Part shown: in pieces, positions 1 to 5,459 of the stretch
Layout: every line of letters starts with the position of its first letter
Position numbering within the stretch: the stretch's first letter is position 1
Translations under genes and position numbers: made by a program
The notes under the pieces: generated by a model
The model's input: the letters and a program-made list of their open reading frames with translations, nothing else
The model's database searches: none
Told to the model about the DNA's origin: nothing
NCBI GenBank assembly: GCA_002421915.1
Contig: DISA01000059.1
Coordinates: forward strand, 1-7,212
Source of the DNA: Gallionellaceae bacterium UBA6222
GTDB taxonomy: Bacteria; Pseudomonadota; Gammaproteobacteria; Burkholderiales; Gallionellaceae
Reading direction: 5' to 3'
Length of the DNA stretch: 7,212 nt

Positions 1-32
1 CCCGAACATGTGTCCGGACATTTTCCTGTTTT
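1..32. other. Short sequence beyond the tRNA 3' end, with small palindromes
   Basis: This is all that is visible downstream of tRNA-Lys. It contains a perfect 10-bp palindrome, TGTCCGGACA, at 11-20. An overlapping imperfect inverted repeat at 2-17 pairs 6 of 7 positions around a two-base centre. There is no T-run on the minus strand, so it does not look like an intrinsic terminator for the tRNA. The palindromes could belong to the end of a mobile element lying off the left edge, but too little is present to assign a family. Confidence 0.3.
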
Positions 33-108
33 TGGTAGGCCGTGCGGGATTCGAACTTGCGACCAACGGATTAAAAGTCCGCTGCTCTACCGGCTGAGCT
101 ACCGACCC
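33..108 (-). tRNA. tRNA-Lys (anticodon TTT), with mismatched T and acceptor stems
   Basis: A 76-nt tRNA including an encoded CCA (35-33) and discriminator A (36). The anticodon loop reads CTTTTAA, with anticodon TTT at 75-73, so it is tRNA-Lys(UUU). The D stem (GCTC/GAGC) and anticodon stem (GCGGA/TCCGT) are sound and the T loop is a canonical TTCGAAT. The T stem, however, is GCAAG against CCCGC, giving two adjacent A-C mismatches. The acceptor stem is GGGTCGG against ACGGCCT, giving a G7-A66 mismatch plus G-U wobbles at 1-72 and 4-69. It has its own strong promoter just upstream. The identity is secure. Whether the gene is fully functional is uncertain: it could be decaying, or its 3' end may have been replaced by recombination. 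Confidence 0.9.
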
Positions 109-122
109 CAAAAAGAGCGCGC

Positions 123-150
123 ATTATACGGATTAAGGCAGGGGTGTCAA
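123..150 (-). promoter_or_regulatory. Consensus sigma-70 promoter of tRNA-Lys
   Basis: On the minus strand a perfect -35 hexamer TTGACA (150-145) and a perfect -10 hexamer TATAAT (128-123) are separated by 16 bp, in the 57-nt gap between the queC stop and the tRNA. A GC-rich discriminator (GCGCGC) follows the -10 box, and the expected start site lies near 115-117, only about 8 nt before the mature tRNA 5' end. Perfect hexamers plus a GC-rich discriminator are typical of stable-RNA promoters under stringent control; that regulation is inferred from the class. The tRNA is therefore probably transcribed independently of the tol-que genes. Confidence 0.9.
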
Positions 151-165
151 ACCAACGGACACTCT

Positions 166-840
166 TCAAGCCTCATAATACCGCGTGGGATCGGGGATTC
201 CAGCCGATTGGAATCCTTCACGCCGCAGGCGGCAGGAGTCGCAACGGCCACAGGCGCGCCCCTGCTCGTCCGCTTGGTAACACGATACCGTCAGCGCATA
301 ACCAACCCCCAGTTGCGTACCCTGACGAATGATCTCGGCTTTGCTCATATCAATCAGCGGTGCATGCAGGGAGAGCCGTTTACCTTCGACGGCCGCCTTG
401 GTTGCCAGATTCGCCATTTGTTCAAAGGCAGCGATGAAGGCGGGACGGCAATCCGGATAGCCGGAATAGTCCACCGCGTTGACGCCGATGAAAATATCCT
501 GCGCCTGCAACACTTCCGCCCAGGCCAGCGCCAGGGACAACATGATGGTGTTGCGCGCCGGCACATAGGTGAGCGGGATGCCGCTGCTGGCATGCTCTGG
601 CACCGCGATGCGGTTGTCGGTCAGCGCCGATCCGCCAAACGCGGTCAGGTCGATGTTGATGACCCGGTGCTCGTGCGCACCAAGTACGCCGGCGACGCGC
701 TGTGCTGCCGCCAGTTCCGCATGATGGCGCTGGCCGTAGTCCACGCTCAAGGCATAGCATTGAAAACCCCGCGACCACGCCATAGCCAGCACCGTCGCCG
801 AATCCAGCCCGCCCGACAACAACACGACCGCCCGTTTCAT
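166..840 (-). CDS. queC: 7-cyano-7-deazaguanine (preQ0) synthase QueC
   Basis: A cytosolic ATP-dependent enzyme that converts 7-carboxy-7-deazaguanine and ammonia to preQ0 in queuosine biosynthesis. The 224-residue length is normal for the family. The N-terminal PP-loop SGGLDS (residues 9-14) binds ATP. The family blocks around YVPARNT (92-98) and the Asp/Tyr-rich stretch near 119-135 are present. A C-terminal zinc site is formed by Cys187, Cys197, Cys200 and Cys203. The ATG overlaps the queE stop by 4 nt (ATGA), and GAGG at 851-848 sits 7 nt upstream, so the start is well supported and translation is probably coupled to queE. This is the last protein gene of the run. QueC needs QueD and QueE products upstream and QueF downstream; only QueE is in the window. 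Confidence 0.97.
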   Translation of the reverse strand: MKRAVVLLSGGLDSATVLAMAWSRGFQCYALSVDYGQRHHAELAAAQRVAGVLGAHEHRVINIDLTAFGGSALTDNRIAVPEHASSGIPLTYVPARNTIMLSLALAWAEVLQAQDIFIGVNAVDYSGYPDCRPAFIAAFEQMANLATKAAVEGKRLSLHAPLIDMSKAEIIRQGTQLGVGYALTVSCYQADEQGRACGRCDSCRLRREGFQSAGIPDPTRYYEA

Positions 841-1490
841 CGTCCCGCCTCGTTACCCCACAGTAATTTGTGCAACTGCAACTGGAAACGCACCGGCAGA
901 TGGTCGCGCAAAATCCATTCTGCCAATTCCCTGGCAGCGAGTTGTCCCTGCACGGGCGAAAAGAGCACACCGCAACGCGCGGCCAATTTGCGTTCGTGCA
1001 AGACCTGCTTCGCCCATTGATAATCCGCTTCGTCACAAAGCACGAACTTGATCTCATCCTGCGGCTTGATATGTTCCAGATTGGCCCAGTGATTCTTTTC
1101 AACCTCGCCGGAAGCCGGCGTCTTGATGTCGAGCACGATCATCACCCGCTCATCAATTTCGGCGATGTCAAGCATGCCGCCTGTTTCCAGGGAAACGGTA
1201 TAGCCTGCATCGCACAAGGTGCGCAGCAGTTGCAGGGAATTTTTCTGCGCCAGCGGTTCGCCGCCGGTCACGGTCACATACTGCGGCGCATGCCGGGCGA
1301 CAGCGGCCACGATCGCTGGCAAAGTCATGGTTTGCCCGCCGGTGAAGGCATGGGCGGTATCACAGTAAGTACACCGCAATGGGCAGCCGGTGAGCCGCAC
1401 GAACACGGTCGGCAATCCCGCACGACTGGTTTCGCCCTGTAATGAAAAGAAAATCTCGCTGATACGCAGCGTGGCGGCAACGGTTTTCAT
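837..1490 (-). CDS. queE: 7-carboxy-7-deazaguanine synthase QueE (radical SAM)
   Basis: A radical-SAM enzyme that contracts 6-carboxy-5,6,7,8-tetrahydropterin to 7-carboxy-7-deazaguanine, the substrate of QueC. The 217-residue protein has the N-terminal substrate-binding segment SLQGE (16-20), the 4Fe-4S cluster motif CX3CX2C (Cys36, Cys40, Cys43) and the SAM-binding GGEP (76-79). The spacing is the canonical radical-SAM CX3CX2C form, not the expanded cluster loop of some QueE subtypes. The start is fixed by an in-frame TAG two codons upstream (1496-1494). Only 14 nt separate it from the cpoB stop, and no clear Shine-Dalgarno is visible there, so it probably relies on reinitiation after cpoB. 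It overlaps queC by 4 nt, and the pair forms a preQ0 module at the end of the tol-pal transcript. Confidence 0.96.
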   Translation of the reverse strand: MKTVAATLRISEIFFSLQGETSRAGLPTVFVRLTGCPLRCTYCDTAHAFTGGQTMTLPAIVAAVARHAPQYVTVTGGEPLAQKNSLQLLRTLCDAGYTVSLETGGMLDIAEIDERVMIVLDIKTPASGEVEKNHWANLEHIKPQDEIKFVLCDEADYQWAKQVLHERKLAARCGVLFSPVQGQLAARELAEWILRDHLPVRFQLQLHKLLWGNEAGR

Positions 1491-1504
1491 GGACTACGTA
1501 GGGG

Positions 1505-2272
1505 TTATTTGAGCGTGGCCAGCCGTTTTTTGGCTTTGTCGGAGGCATCGCTGCCGGGGAAACGGGCAACCAACTGCTTGAGGGTTGTTTTTGCGTTGGT
1601 TTTTTGCTTCAGCAACAGCTGACTCTCGGCCAGATTCAACATGGAGTCAGGTGCGCGCGGATGGTCGCCATGCTTGTCGAGCAGGATACGATATGCGGGT
1701 ACTGCATTGGCGTAGTCTTTGCTTAAAAAATAGGCGTTACCCATCCAGTAATAGACGTTGGCCTCGTGGACTGATTGCGGATATTGCTGCGCAAATTGGC
1801 TGAAGGCATTTGCCGCATCCGGATATTTTTCGGCACGATAAAGGCTGTAGGCAGTCTCGAACGCACGATTCTCATCCACTGGTGCAGCGCTGCCGCCCGC
1901 CCCCGGCATAGCACGCGCCATGCCCCCCGCCATACTGCTTTCCAGAGGACGCAAACGCGCATCCAGATCGGTATAGAAATCCTTTTGGCGTTTTTCTGCC
2001 TCTTGCAACGCGTGCCAAAACTCCTCGAACTGCCCGCGCTGCTTGCGCATTTCAGCGGCCTGCATTTCAAGCTGCATTTGCAAATCGAGGATGGAGCGCA
2101 CGACCAGCTTGTTCTGAATCTCTGCTTCTGCCAACCGCTGTTCCAGTTGAATTACACGCAACTCCAGTTGCTGGACCTGCTTGCGCGCGTCGTCATCAGC
2201 AAACAGCCCCGCTGAAGCGGGGCTGTTCACCAGCAACAACCCGCCCAACAAACAGGAGGCCGTCTTCAGCAT
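1505..2272 (-). CDS. cpoB: Cell division coordinator CpoB (YbgF), periplasmic TPR protein
   Basis: A periplasmic protein which, in characterised bacteria, interacts with TolA and coordinates Tol activity with PBP1B-type peptidoglycan synthesis during constriction. The 255-residue product has a signal peptide with likely cleavage after Ala21 (ASA/GLF). A Gln/Glu-rich coiled coil follows (about 30-110), as in the trimerising N-terminal domain of YbgF, then a Gly/Ala/Pro linker (about 114-132). A C-terminal block of about three TPR-like repeats (about 134-255) contains AYSLYRAEKY, YYWMGNAYF and ARFPGSDASDKAKKRL-type signatures. It starts 3 nt after the pal stop with no good ribosome binding site, so translation probably depends on coupling to pal. 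A strong inverted repeat spans codons 16-24. It is the usual last gene of the tol-pal cluster. Confidence 0.95.
   Translation of the reverse strand: MLKTASCLLGGLLLVNSPASAGLFADDDARKQVQQLELRVIQLEQRLAEAEIQNKLVVRSILDLQMQLEMQAAEMRKQRGQFEEFWHALQEAEKRQKDFYTDLDARLRPLESSMAGGMARAMPGAGGSAAPVDENRAFETAYSLYRAEKYPDAANAFSQFAQQYPQSVHEANVYYWMGNAYFLSKDYANAVPAYRILLDKHGDHPRAPDSMLNLAESQLLLKQKTNAKTTLKQLVARFPGSDASDKAKKRLATLK
2202..2227 (-). repeat. Perfect 11-bp inverted repeat inside the 5' end of cpoB
   Basis: Positions 2202-2212 and 2217-2227 are exact reverse complements around a 4-nt centre (minus-strand loop TTCA). The GC-rich core is CAGCCCCGC/GCGGGGCTG. In the mRNA this would form a stable stem-loop covering codons 16-24 of cpoB, exactly across the signal-peptide cleavage site. 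Only three Ts follow the stem, so it is not a classical intrinsic terminator. It could act as an attenuator, protect the 3' end of pal mRNA, or slow translation while the signal peptide is being exported. The pairing is seen directly; the role is inference. Confidence 0.75.
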
Positions 2273-2275
2273 TGT

Positions 2276-2848
2276 TTACTGCGCATAGTAGTTGATATCG
2301 GCACGGCGATTCTGCCACCAGCAGGCTTCATTGTGGTCGGTACAACGCGGCTTCTCTTCGCCGAAGCTGACAGTTTCTATCTGCATCTCATTCGCGCCGC
2401 CCAGCACCAGTGCGCGCTTGGTATTCAGTGCGCGACGCTGTCCCAATGCCAGGTTGTACTCGCTGCTGCCGCGCTCATCCGCATTGCCTTCAACGCGAAC
2501 TACCACTTGGGGATGAGTAGCCAGATAACTTGCATGCATCAGGATGGTTTCACGGTCACCCTCTTGCACGGCATCCACATCGAACGGGAAATGCACGCTG
2601 TTTTTGCTTTTCAATGCAGCCAGCTCTTCAGCGGCAGCACGAGCGGTTGCCGCAGCTTCCGTCGCGGCCGCGGCCGCGGCATCGGCATCGGCATCGGCTG
2701 CAGCTTGCGCGGATCGGGTATCAGCTTGCGTACTGGTGGCTGCCGGCTGTGGAGCCGACGCCGGAGCAGCAACTTCTTCTTTGGGTTTGTTGCTGGCGCA
2801 GGCAACCAGGAAATTGGCCAGAAAAATTGCCAGGATCAGTTTTTTCAT
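2276..2848 (-). CDS. pal: Peptidoglycan-associated lipoprotein Pal
   Basis: An outer-membrane lipoprotein that binds peptidoglycan and TolB, and is moved to the division site by TolQRA. The 190-residue product begins with a lipoprotein signal peptide and lipobox LVAC (14-17), with Cys17 as the lipidated residue. An Ala/Asp-rich linker follows (about 25-78). The OmpA-C-like domain (about 84-190) includes NADERGS (122-128) and LGQRR (135-139). By alignment with OmpA, Asp124 and Arg139 are the expected diaminopimelate-binding pair. The start has a strong Shine-Dalgarno AAGGAG (2862-2857) with 8-nt spacing, in the 21-nt gap after tolB, consistent with high expression. Two Cys residues (169, 176) in the last loop are unlike E. 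coli Pal and could form a disulfide. Confidence 0.97.
   Translation of the reverse strand: MKKLILAIFLANFLVACASNKPKEEVAAPASAPQPAATSTQADTRSAQAAADADADAAAAAATEAAATARAAAEELAALKSKNSVHFPFDVDAVQEGDRETILMHASYLATHPQVVVRVEGNADERGSSEYNLALGQRRALNTKRALVLGGANEMQIETVSFGEEKPRCTDHNEACWWQNRRADINYYAQ
2663..2698 (-). repeat. Six-unit hexanucleotide tandem repeat in the pal linker
   Basis: Six in-frame hexamers lie in tandem: on the coding strand three copies of GCCGAT followed by three of GCCGCG, encoding Ala-Asp x3 then Ala x6 (residues 51-62). The + strand segment 2663-2678 is also a perfect 16-bp palindrome holding two overlapping GCGGCCGC sites. Because the unit is 6 bp, copy-number change would lengthen or shorten the flexible linker without breaking the frame. 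Confidence 0.85.
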
Positions 2849-2869
2849 TGCGTTTACTCCTTTTGATCG

Positions 2870-4123
2870 TTATTTCAGGAATGGACCCCACATCGGCTCG
2901 CGGATATCACCACGCTGGGCAACCATTTTTTGCTTTACTCTGCCATCGCTTGAAACCGTGGCCAATATACCACGACCCGCCGCCTCTGTGGCAAACAGGA
3001 TCATTTTGCCGTTGGGCGCAAAACTGGGTTTCTTTTCCCATCCGCCCGTGGTCAGAATCTGCGTCTGGCCGGTTCCGAAATCCTGTACCGCGACATAAAA
3101 CACTCCTTCTTTATACAGCGAATAAACGAAGTTCTTGCCATCGGGTGATATCCGCGGGGAAAACGCGCTGCCACTCTCAAAGGTAAGCCGCTGCACCGAT
3201 TGGTCAGCCAGCGACAGCCGATATATCTGCGGACTGCCGCCCCTGTCCGAAGTGAACAACAGACTTTGCCCGTCCGGCATAAAAACCGGTTCGGTATCAA
3301 TCGCATATCCTTGGGTGATGCGGCGTATCCCCTGCCCTTGGCTGCCCATCAAATAGAGGTTCGAACTGCCATCGCGCGTCAGCACCAGGACCAACTGTTT
3401 GCCGTCCGGCGACCACACTGGCGCACTGTTGCTTCCCGGAAAATCGGCAAGCAAGCGGCGTTGTCCGGAATCGATCGATTGCACATACACTATTGCCCGT
3501 TGCTGTTCAAAGCTGACATAAGCGATTTGCCGGCCATCAGGCGACCAGGACGGCGACATGATGGGTTCTTTTGAGGTCAGCAAGGATTGCTCGCCATAAC
3601 CGTCGCTATCCGACATGACCAGCCGATAGACACCCTGATCCCGGTTCACATAGATGATTCGCGTGCTGAACACGCCGGGGCTACCGGTCATCCGTTCATA
3701 CACCATATCCGCGATGCGGTGGGCGATCACCCGCACATGCGCCCGCTTTGCCGTCACCACCTGCGCCATTAACTCTGCATTCCGCACCACGTCGAACAGG
3801 CTGAATCTGACCGCAAGCTTGTCGCCGCTCACCTCTTGAATCGTGCCAAGCAGCAGGGTCTCCACGCCCGCCCATTCCGCCGCGCGCACCTCGGATGCGC
3901 TGTGCGGCAACTTGCCGGCGGGATCAATCAGCTTGAACAGGCCGGTGCGCGACAGATCATTGCCGACCACCTCCAGCATGCTCTGCGCCAGCAGCGGATC
4001 ACCCGCAAAACGGACCAGTGACACCGGTGTTTGCCGCTCGCCAGCGCCGGTAATTTCGATGTTCAACTCGGCATGGGCCGGCCATACACCGCACACCATG
4101 CAAAAAACTATCCAACGCCGCAT
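2870..4123 (-). CDS. tolB: Tol-Pal system translocation protein TolB
   Basis: A periplasmic protein that shuttles between Pal and TolA. The 417-residue length is typical. A signal peptide ends at about AHA18/E19. The N-terminal alpha/beta domain (about 19-150) carries the family's early ITGAG segment. A six-bladed beta-propeller follows (about 155-417), with repeated S/A-P-DG signatures at SWSPDG (192-197), VWSPDG (236-241), VFMPDG (280-285), RISPDG (324-329) and SFAPNG (367-372). The ATG lies 3 nt after the tolA stop, with GAGGAG at 4138-4133 spaced 9 nt, so it has its own good ribosome binding site. After signal cleavage the N-terminus, which in E. coli contacts TolA, begins ELNIEI. Confidence 0.98.
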   Translation of the reverse strand: MRRWIVFCMVCGVWPAHAELNIEITGAGERQTPVSLVRFAGDPLLAQSMLEVVGNDLSRTGLFKLIDPAGKLPHSASEVRAAEWAGVETLLLGTIQEVSGDKLAVRFSLFDVVRNAELMAQVVTAKRAHVRVIAHRIADMVYERMTGSPGVFSTRIIYVNRDQGVYRLVMSDSDGYGEQSLLTSKEPIMSPSWSPDGRQIAYVSFEQQRAIVYVQSIDSGQRRLLADFPGSNSAPVWSPDGKQLVLVLTRDGSSNLYLMGSQGQGIRRITQGYAIDTEPVFMPDGQSLLFTSDRGGSPQIYRLSLADQSVQRLTFESGSAFSPRISPDGKNFVYSLYKEGVFYVAVQDFGTGQTQILTTGGWEKKPSFAPNGKMILFATEAAGRGILATVSSDGRVKQKMVAQRGDIREPMWGPFLK

Positions 4124-4126
4124 AAG

Positions 4127-4864
4127 TCATTTCTCCTCGGGTCTGATCGTCAGGCGCAACTCGCGAAACTGTTTCTTTAGCAGCGGATCGGTCGGTAATG
4201 GCAAGGGTTGCGCCTTGTAGATGGCACGCTCCGTCGCCTCGTCATAAGCCGGGTTACCGCTGCCCTTCAGAATTACAGCATCCAGCACCGAGCCGCCGGG
4301 CAGCAGAGTTACCTTGAAGATAACCTCCGCGTTGGGTGACACATCGGGCGGCATCACGATGTTATGGCGTATCTTGCCGCGGATCATATCCTGATAGCGG
4401 CCCACTTCAGCTGCCGTTGCAGCTCTCACTTCATCGCGCACCCGCGCCTGCTCTGCTGCTTGGCGTTGCTCGGCCTGTTCTTCCAGCAAGCGCTGCGCTT
4501 CCGCCTGCCGTCGGCGGCGCAACTCCCTGGCGCTCGGTTGGGGTGGGGTTTTCTTTGTGGCCTTCTTGTCCCGCAGTTCGATTTCCGCTTGCGGTGTCAC
4601 GGGAGGGGGCGATGCAGGCAACTCCTCTTGTTTGGGCGGGGAAGTTGTTTCCTGTTTGGATGCGGTGGCGGGTACCGGTTCGTTCGTAACAACCACTTCA
4701 TCCATCGGCAAACTCTGCCACAGTTCGACCGCAAAACTGTCAGGTGCCCGATTCTGCCAGCGCACACCGAACATCAACAGCAGCAAAAATACCACATGCA
4801 CCGTCATCGCCAGCATGCCAGCCGCCACACGCTTTGGCTCTTGATAATGCAACGCTCTGCTCAT
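4127..4864 (-). CDS. tolA: Cell envelope integrity protein TolA (short form)
   Basis: An inner-membrane protein that spans the periplasm and transmits proton-motive force from TolQR to TolB/Pal. The 245-residue product has one N-terminal membrane helix (about 14-34) holding His23, equivalent to His22 of E. coli TolA; the Ser that precedes it by four residues in E. coli is Ala19 here. A Pro-rich stretch (about 62-110) and a short charged Ala/Glu/Arg/Gln helix (about 112-155) follow. The C-terminal TonB-like domain is at about 156-245, with a PPDVSPNAEV/LLPGGSVLDA-type core. It is much shorter than the 421-residue E. coli protein, mainly because domain II is reduced. Its ATG overlaps the tolR stop by 4 nt (ATGA), implying coupling. 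Confidence 0.95.
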   Translation of the reverse strand: MSRALHYQEPKRVAAGMLAMTVHVVFLLLLMFGVRWQNRAPDSFAVELWQSLPMDEVVVTNEPVPATASKQETTSPPKQEELPASPPPVTPQAEIELRDKKATKKTPPQPSARELRRRRQAEAQRLLEEQAEQRQAAEQARVRDEVRAATAAEVGRYQDMIRGKIRHNIVMPPDVSPNAEVIFKVTLLPGGSVLDAVILKGSGNPAYDEATERAIYKAQPLPLPTDPLLKKQFRELRLTIRPEEK

Positions 4865-5277
4865 TTTGTCCGGGTGAGCAGTCCGACTTTCTTGACGTTC
4901 TGCTGCTGCAACATATCCATCACATTGACCACTTCCTCGTAGCGTATTTTTTTGTCGGCCGAGATCACCACCGCCTGTTCCGGATTCTGTGCCAGCCTCT
5001 GCTTGAGCAAACCGAGCAACTCATCGCGCGAAACCGGCTGTTCGGCGCCGCCCCGCGCATGATCGCGCAGCACCAGCGTCGCATCCTTCTTTATCATCAC
5101 CTCCAACGGAGCCACCGAGGGTGCTGCGGATTTGCCCACGCTGGGCAAATCGATCTGCCCCGGATTCATCATCGGTGCGGTCACCATGAAGATCACCAGC
5201 AACACCAGCATCACGTCGATGTAAGGCACGACATTGATCTGGCTCAGTGGGCGATGTGCGGTACGGCGCAAATGCAT
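4861..5277 (-). CDS. tolR: Tol-Pal system protein TolR (ExbD family)
   Basis: An inner-membrane component of the TolQR proton channel. The 138-residue protein has a short cytoplasmic N-terminus, the family hallmark INVVPYIDVMLVLLVIFMV (14-32) forming the single membrane helix with the proton-relay Asp21 (Asp23 in E. coli), and a periplasmic ExbD-like domain (about 55-138). The start is supported by GAGGGG at 5291-5286, spaced 8 nt. It overlaps tolA by 4 nt at its 3' end. At its 5' end it is separated from tolQ by an unusual 178-nt spacer, where a short gap or an overlap would be expected in this operon. Confidence 0.97.
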   Translation of the reverse strand: MHLRRTAHRPLSQINVVPYIDVMLVLLVIFMVTAPMMNPGQIDLPSVGKSAAPSVAPLEVMIKKDATLVLRDHARGGAEQPVSRDELLGLLKQRLAQNPEQAVVISADKKIRYEEVVNVMDMLQQQNVKKVGLLTRTK

Positions 5278-5459
5278 CAGTGCTGCCCCTCAGCCAAGTT
5301 TCCTGCGAAATTGATCGTCAAGAGATGTCGGTGCAATGCAGCCATGCCCGCCCCCACCGCAAACCCTCTCCTCAATCCTCTCCCGCAAGCGGGAGAGGAG
5401 GCGACTGCTCTTTCACCCTTTGGTGGAAAGTTGGATAGAGGGCTGGCGCACCGCGTCAT
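5277..5459 (-). CDS. Possible 60-codon ORF bridging tolQ and tolR (doubtful)
   Basis: This ORF fills the tolQ-tolR spacer exactly. Its ATG overlaps the tolQ stop (ATGA), AGAGG at 5469-5465 sits 5 nt before it, and its stop overlaps the tolR start (TGATG). The predicted peptide is Gly/Ala/Arg-rich, has no recognisable domain, signal peptide or membrane helix, and its middle (SPACGRG-like) is simply the translation of the palindromic repeat at 5361-5430. It is unlike any family I know. The likeliest reading is that a repeat element entered the spacer and the open frame keeps ribosomes moving from tolQ to tolR, so the peptide itself may be irrelevant. Treat it as a candidate coupling ORF, not an established gene. 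Confidence 0.25.
   Translation of the reverse strand: MTRCASPLSNFPPKGERAVASSPACGRGLRRGFAVGAGMAALHRHLLTINFAGNLAEGQH
5361..5440. repeat. Double-hairpin palindromic repeat in the tolQ-tolR spacer
   Basis: Two stem-loops lie side by side. Positions 5376-5386 and 5389-5399 form a perfect 11-bp inverted repeat (arms TCCTCTCCCGC/GCGGGAGAGGA) around AA. Positions 5410-5430 form an 8-bp stem with one bulged base (CTTT-CACC/GGTG-AAAG in minus-strand sense). An adjacent CCCTCTCCTC at 5364-5373 partly repeats the first arm. The CCTCTCCCGC-palindrome style resembles short dispersed intergenic repeats common in beta- and gammaproteobacteria; that resemblance is from memory. The outer limits given are approximate. 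Confidence 0.6.

Noticed and set aside
148..165. Possible terminator hairpin (GTGTC/GACAC) between queC and tRNA-Lys
   Set aside because: It is only a 5-bp stem with a 9-nt loop and no T-run, and one arm is shared with the -35 box. Too weak to call.
33..840. Functional link between the queC/queE pair and the adjacent tRNA
   Set aside because: Queuosine goes into tRNAs with GUN anticodons (Asp, Asn, His, Tyr), not tRNA-Lys(UUU), and the tRNA has its own promoter.
10..1020. Long plus-strand ORF of 336 codons over tRNA-Lys, queC and part of queE
   Set aside because: It is antisense to two well-recognised genes and a tRNA, has an Arg/His/Pro-rich nonsense composition, and shows no domain. It is a GC-driven shadow frame.
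4128..4130. Alternative tolB start ATG overlapping the tolA stop
   Set aside because: It is 7 nt upstream of the real ATG and so out of frame with TolB, and only 2 nt from the Shine-Dalgarno. The 4123 start gives a proper signal peptide.
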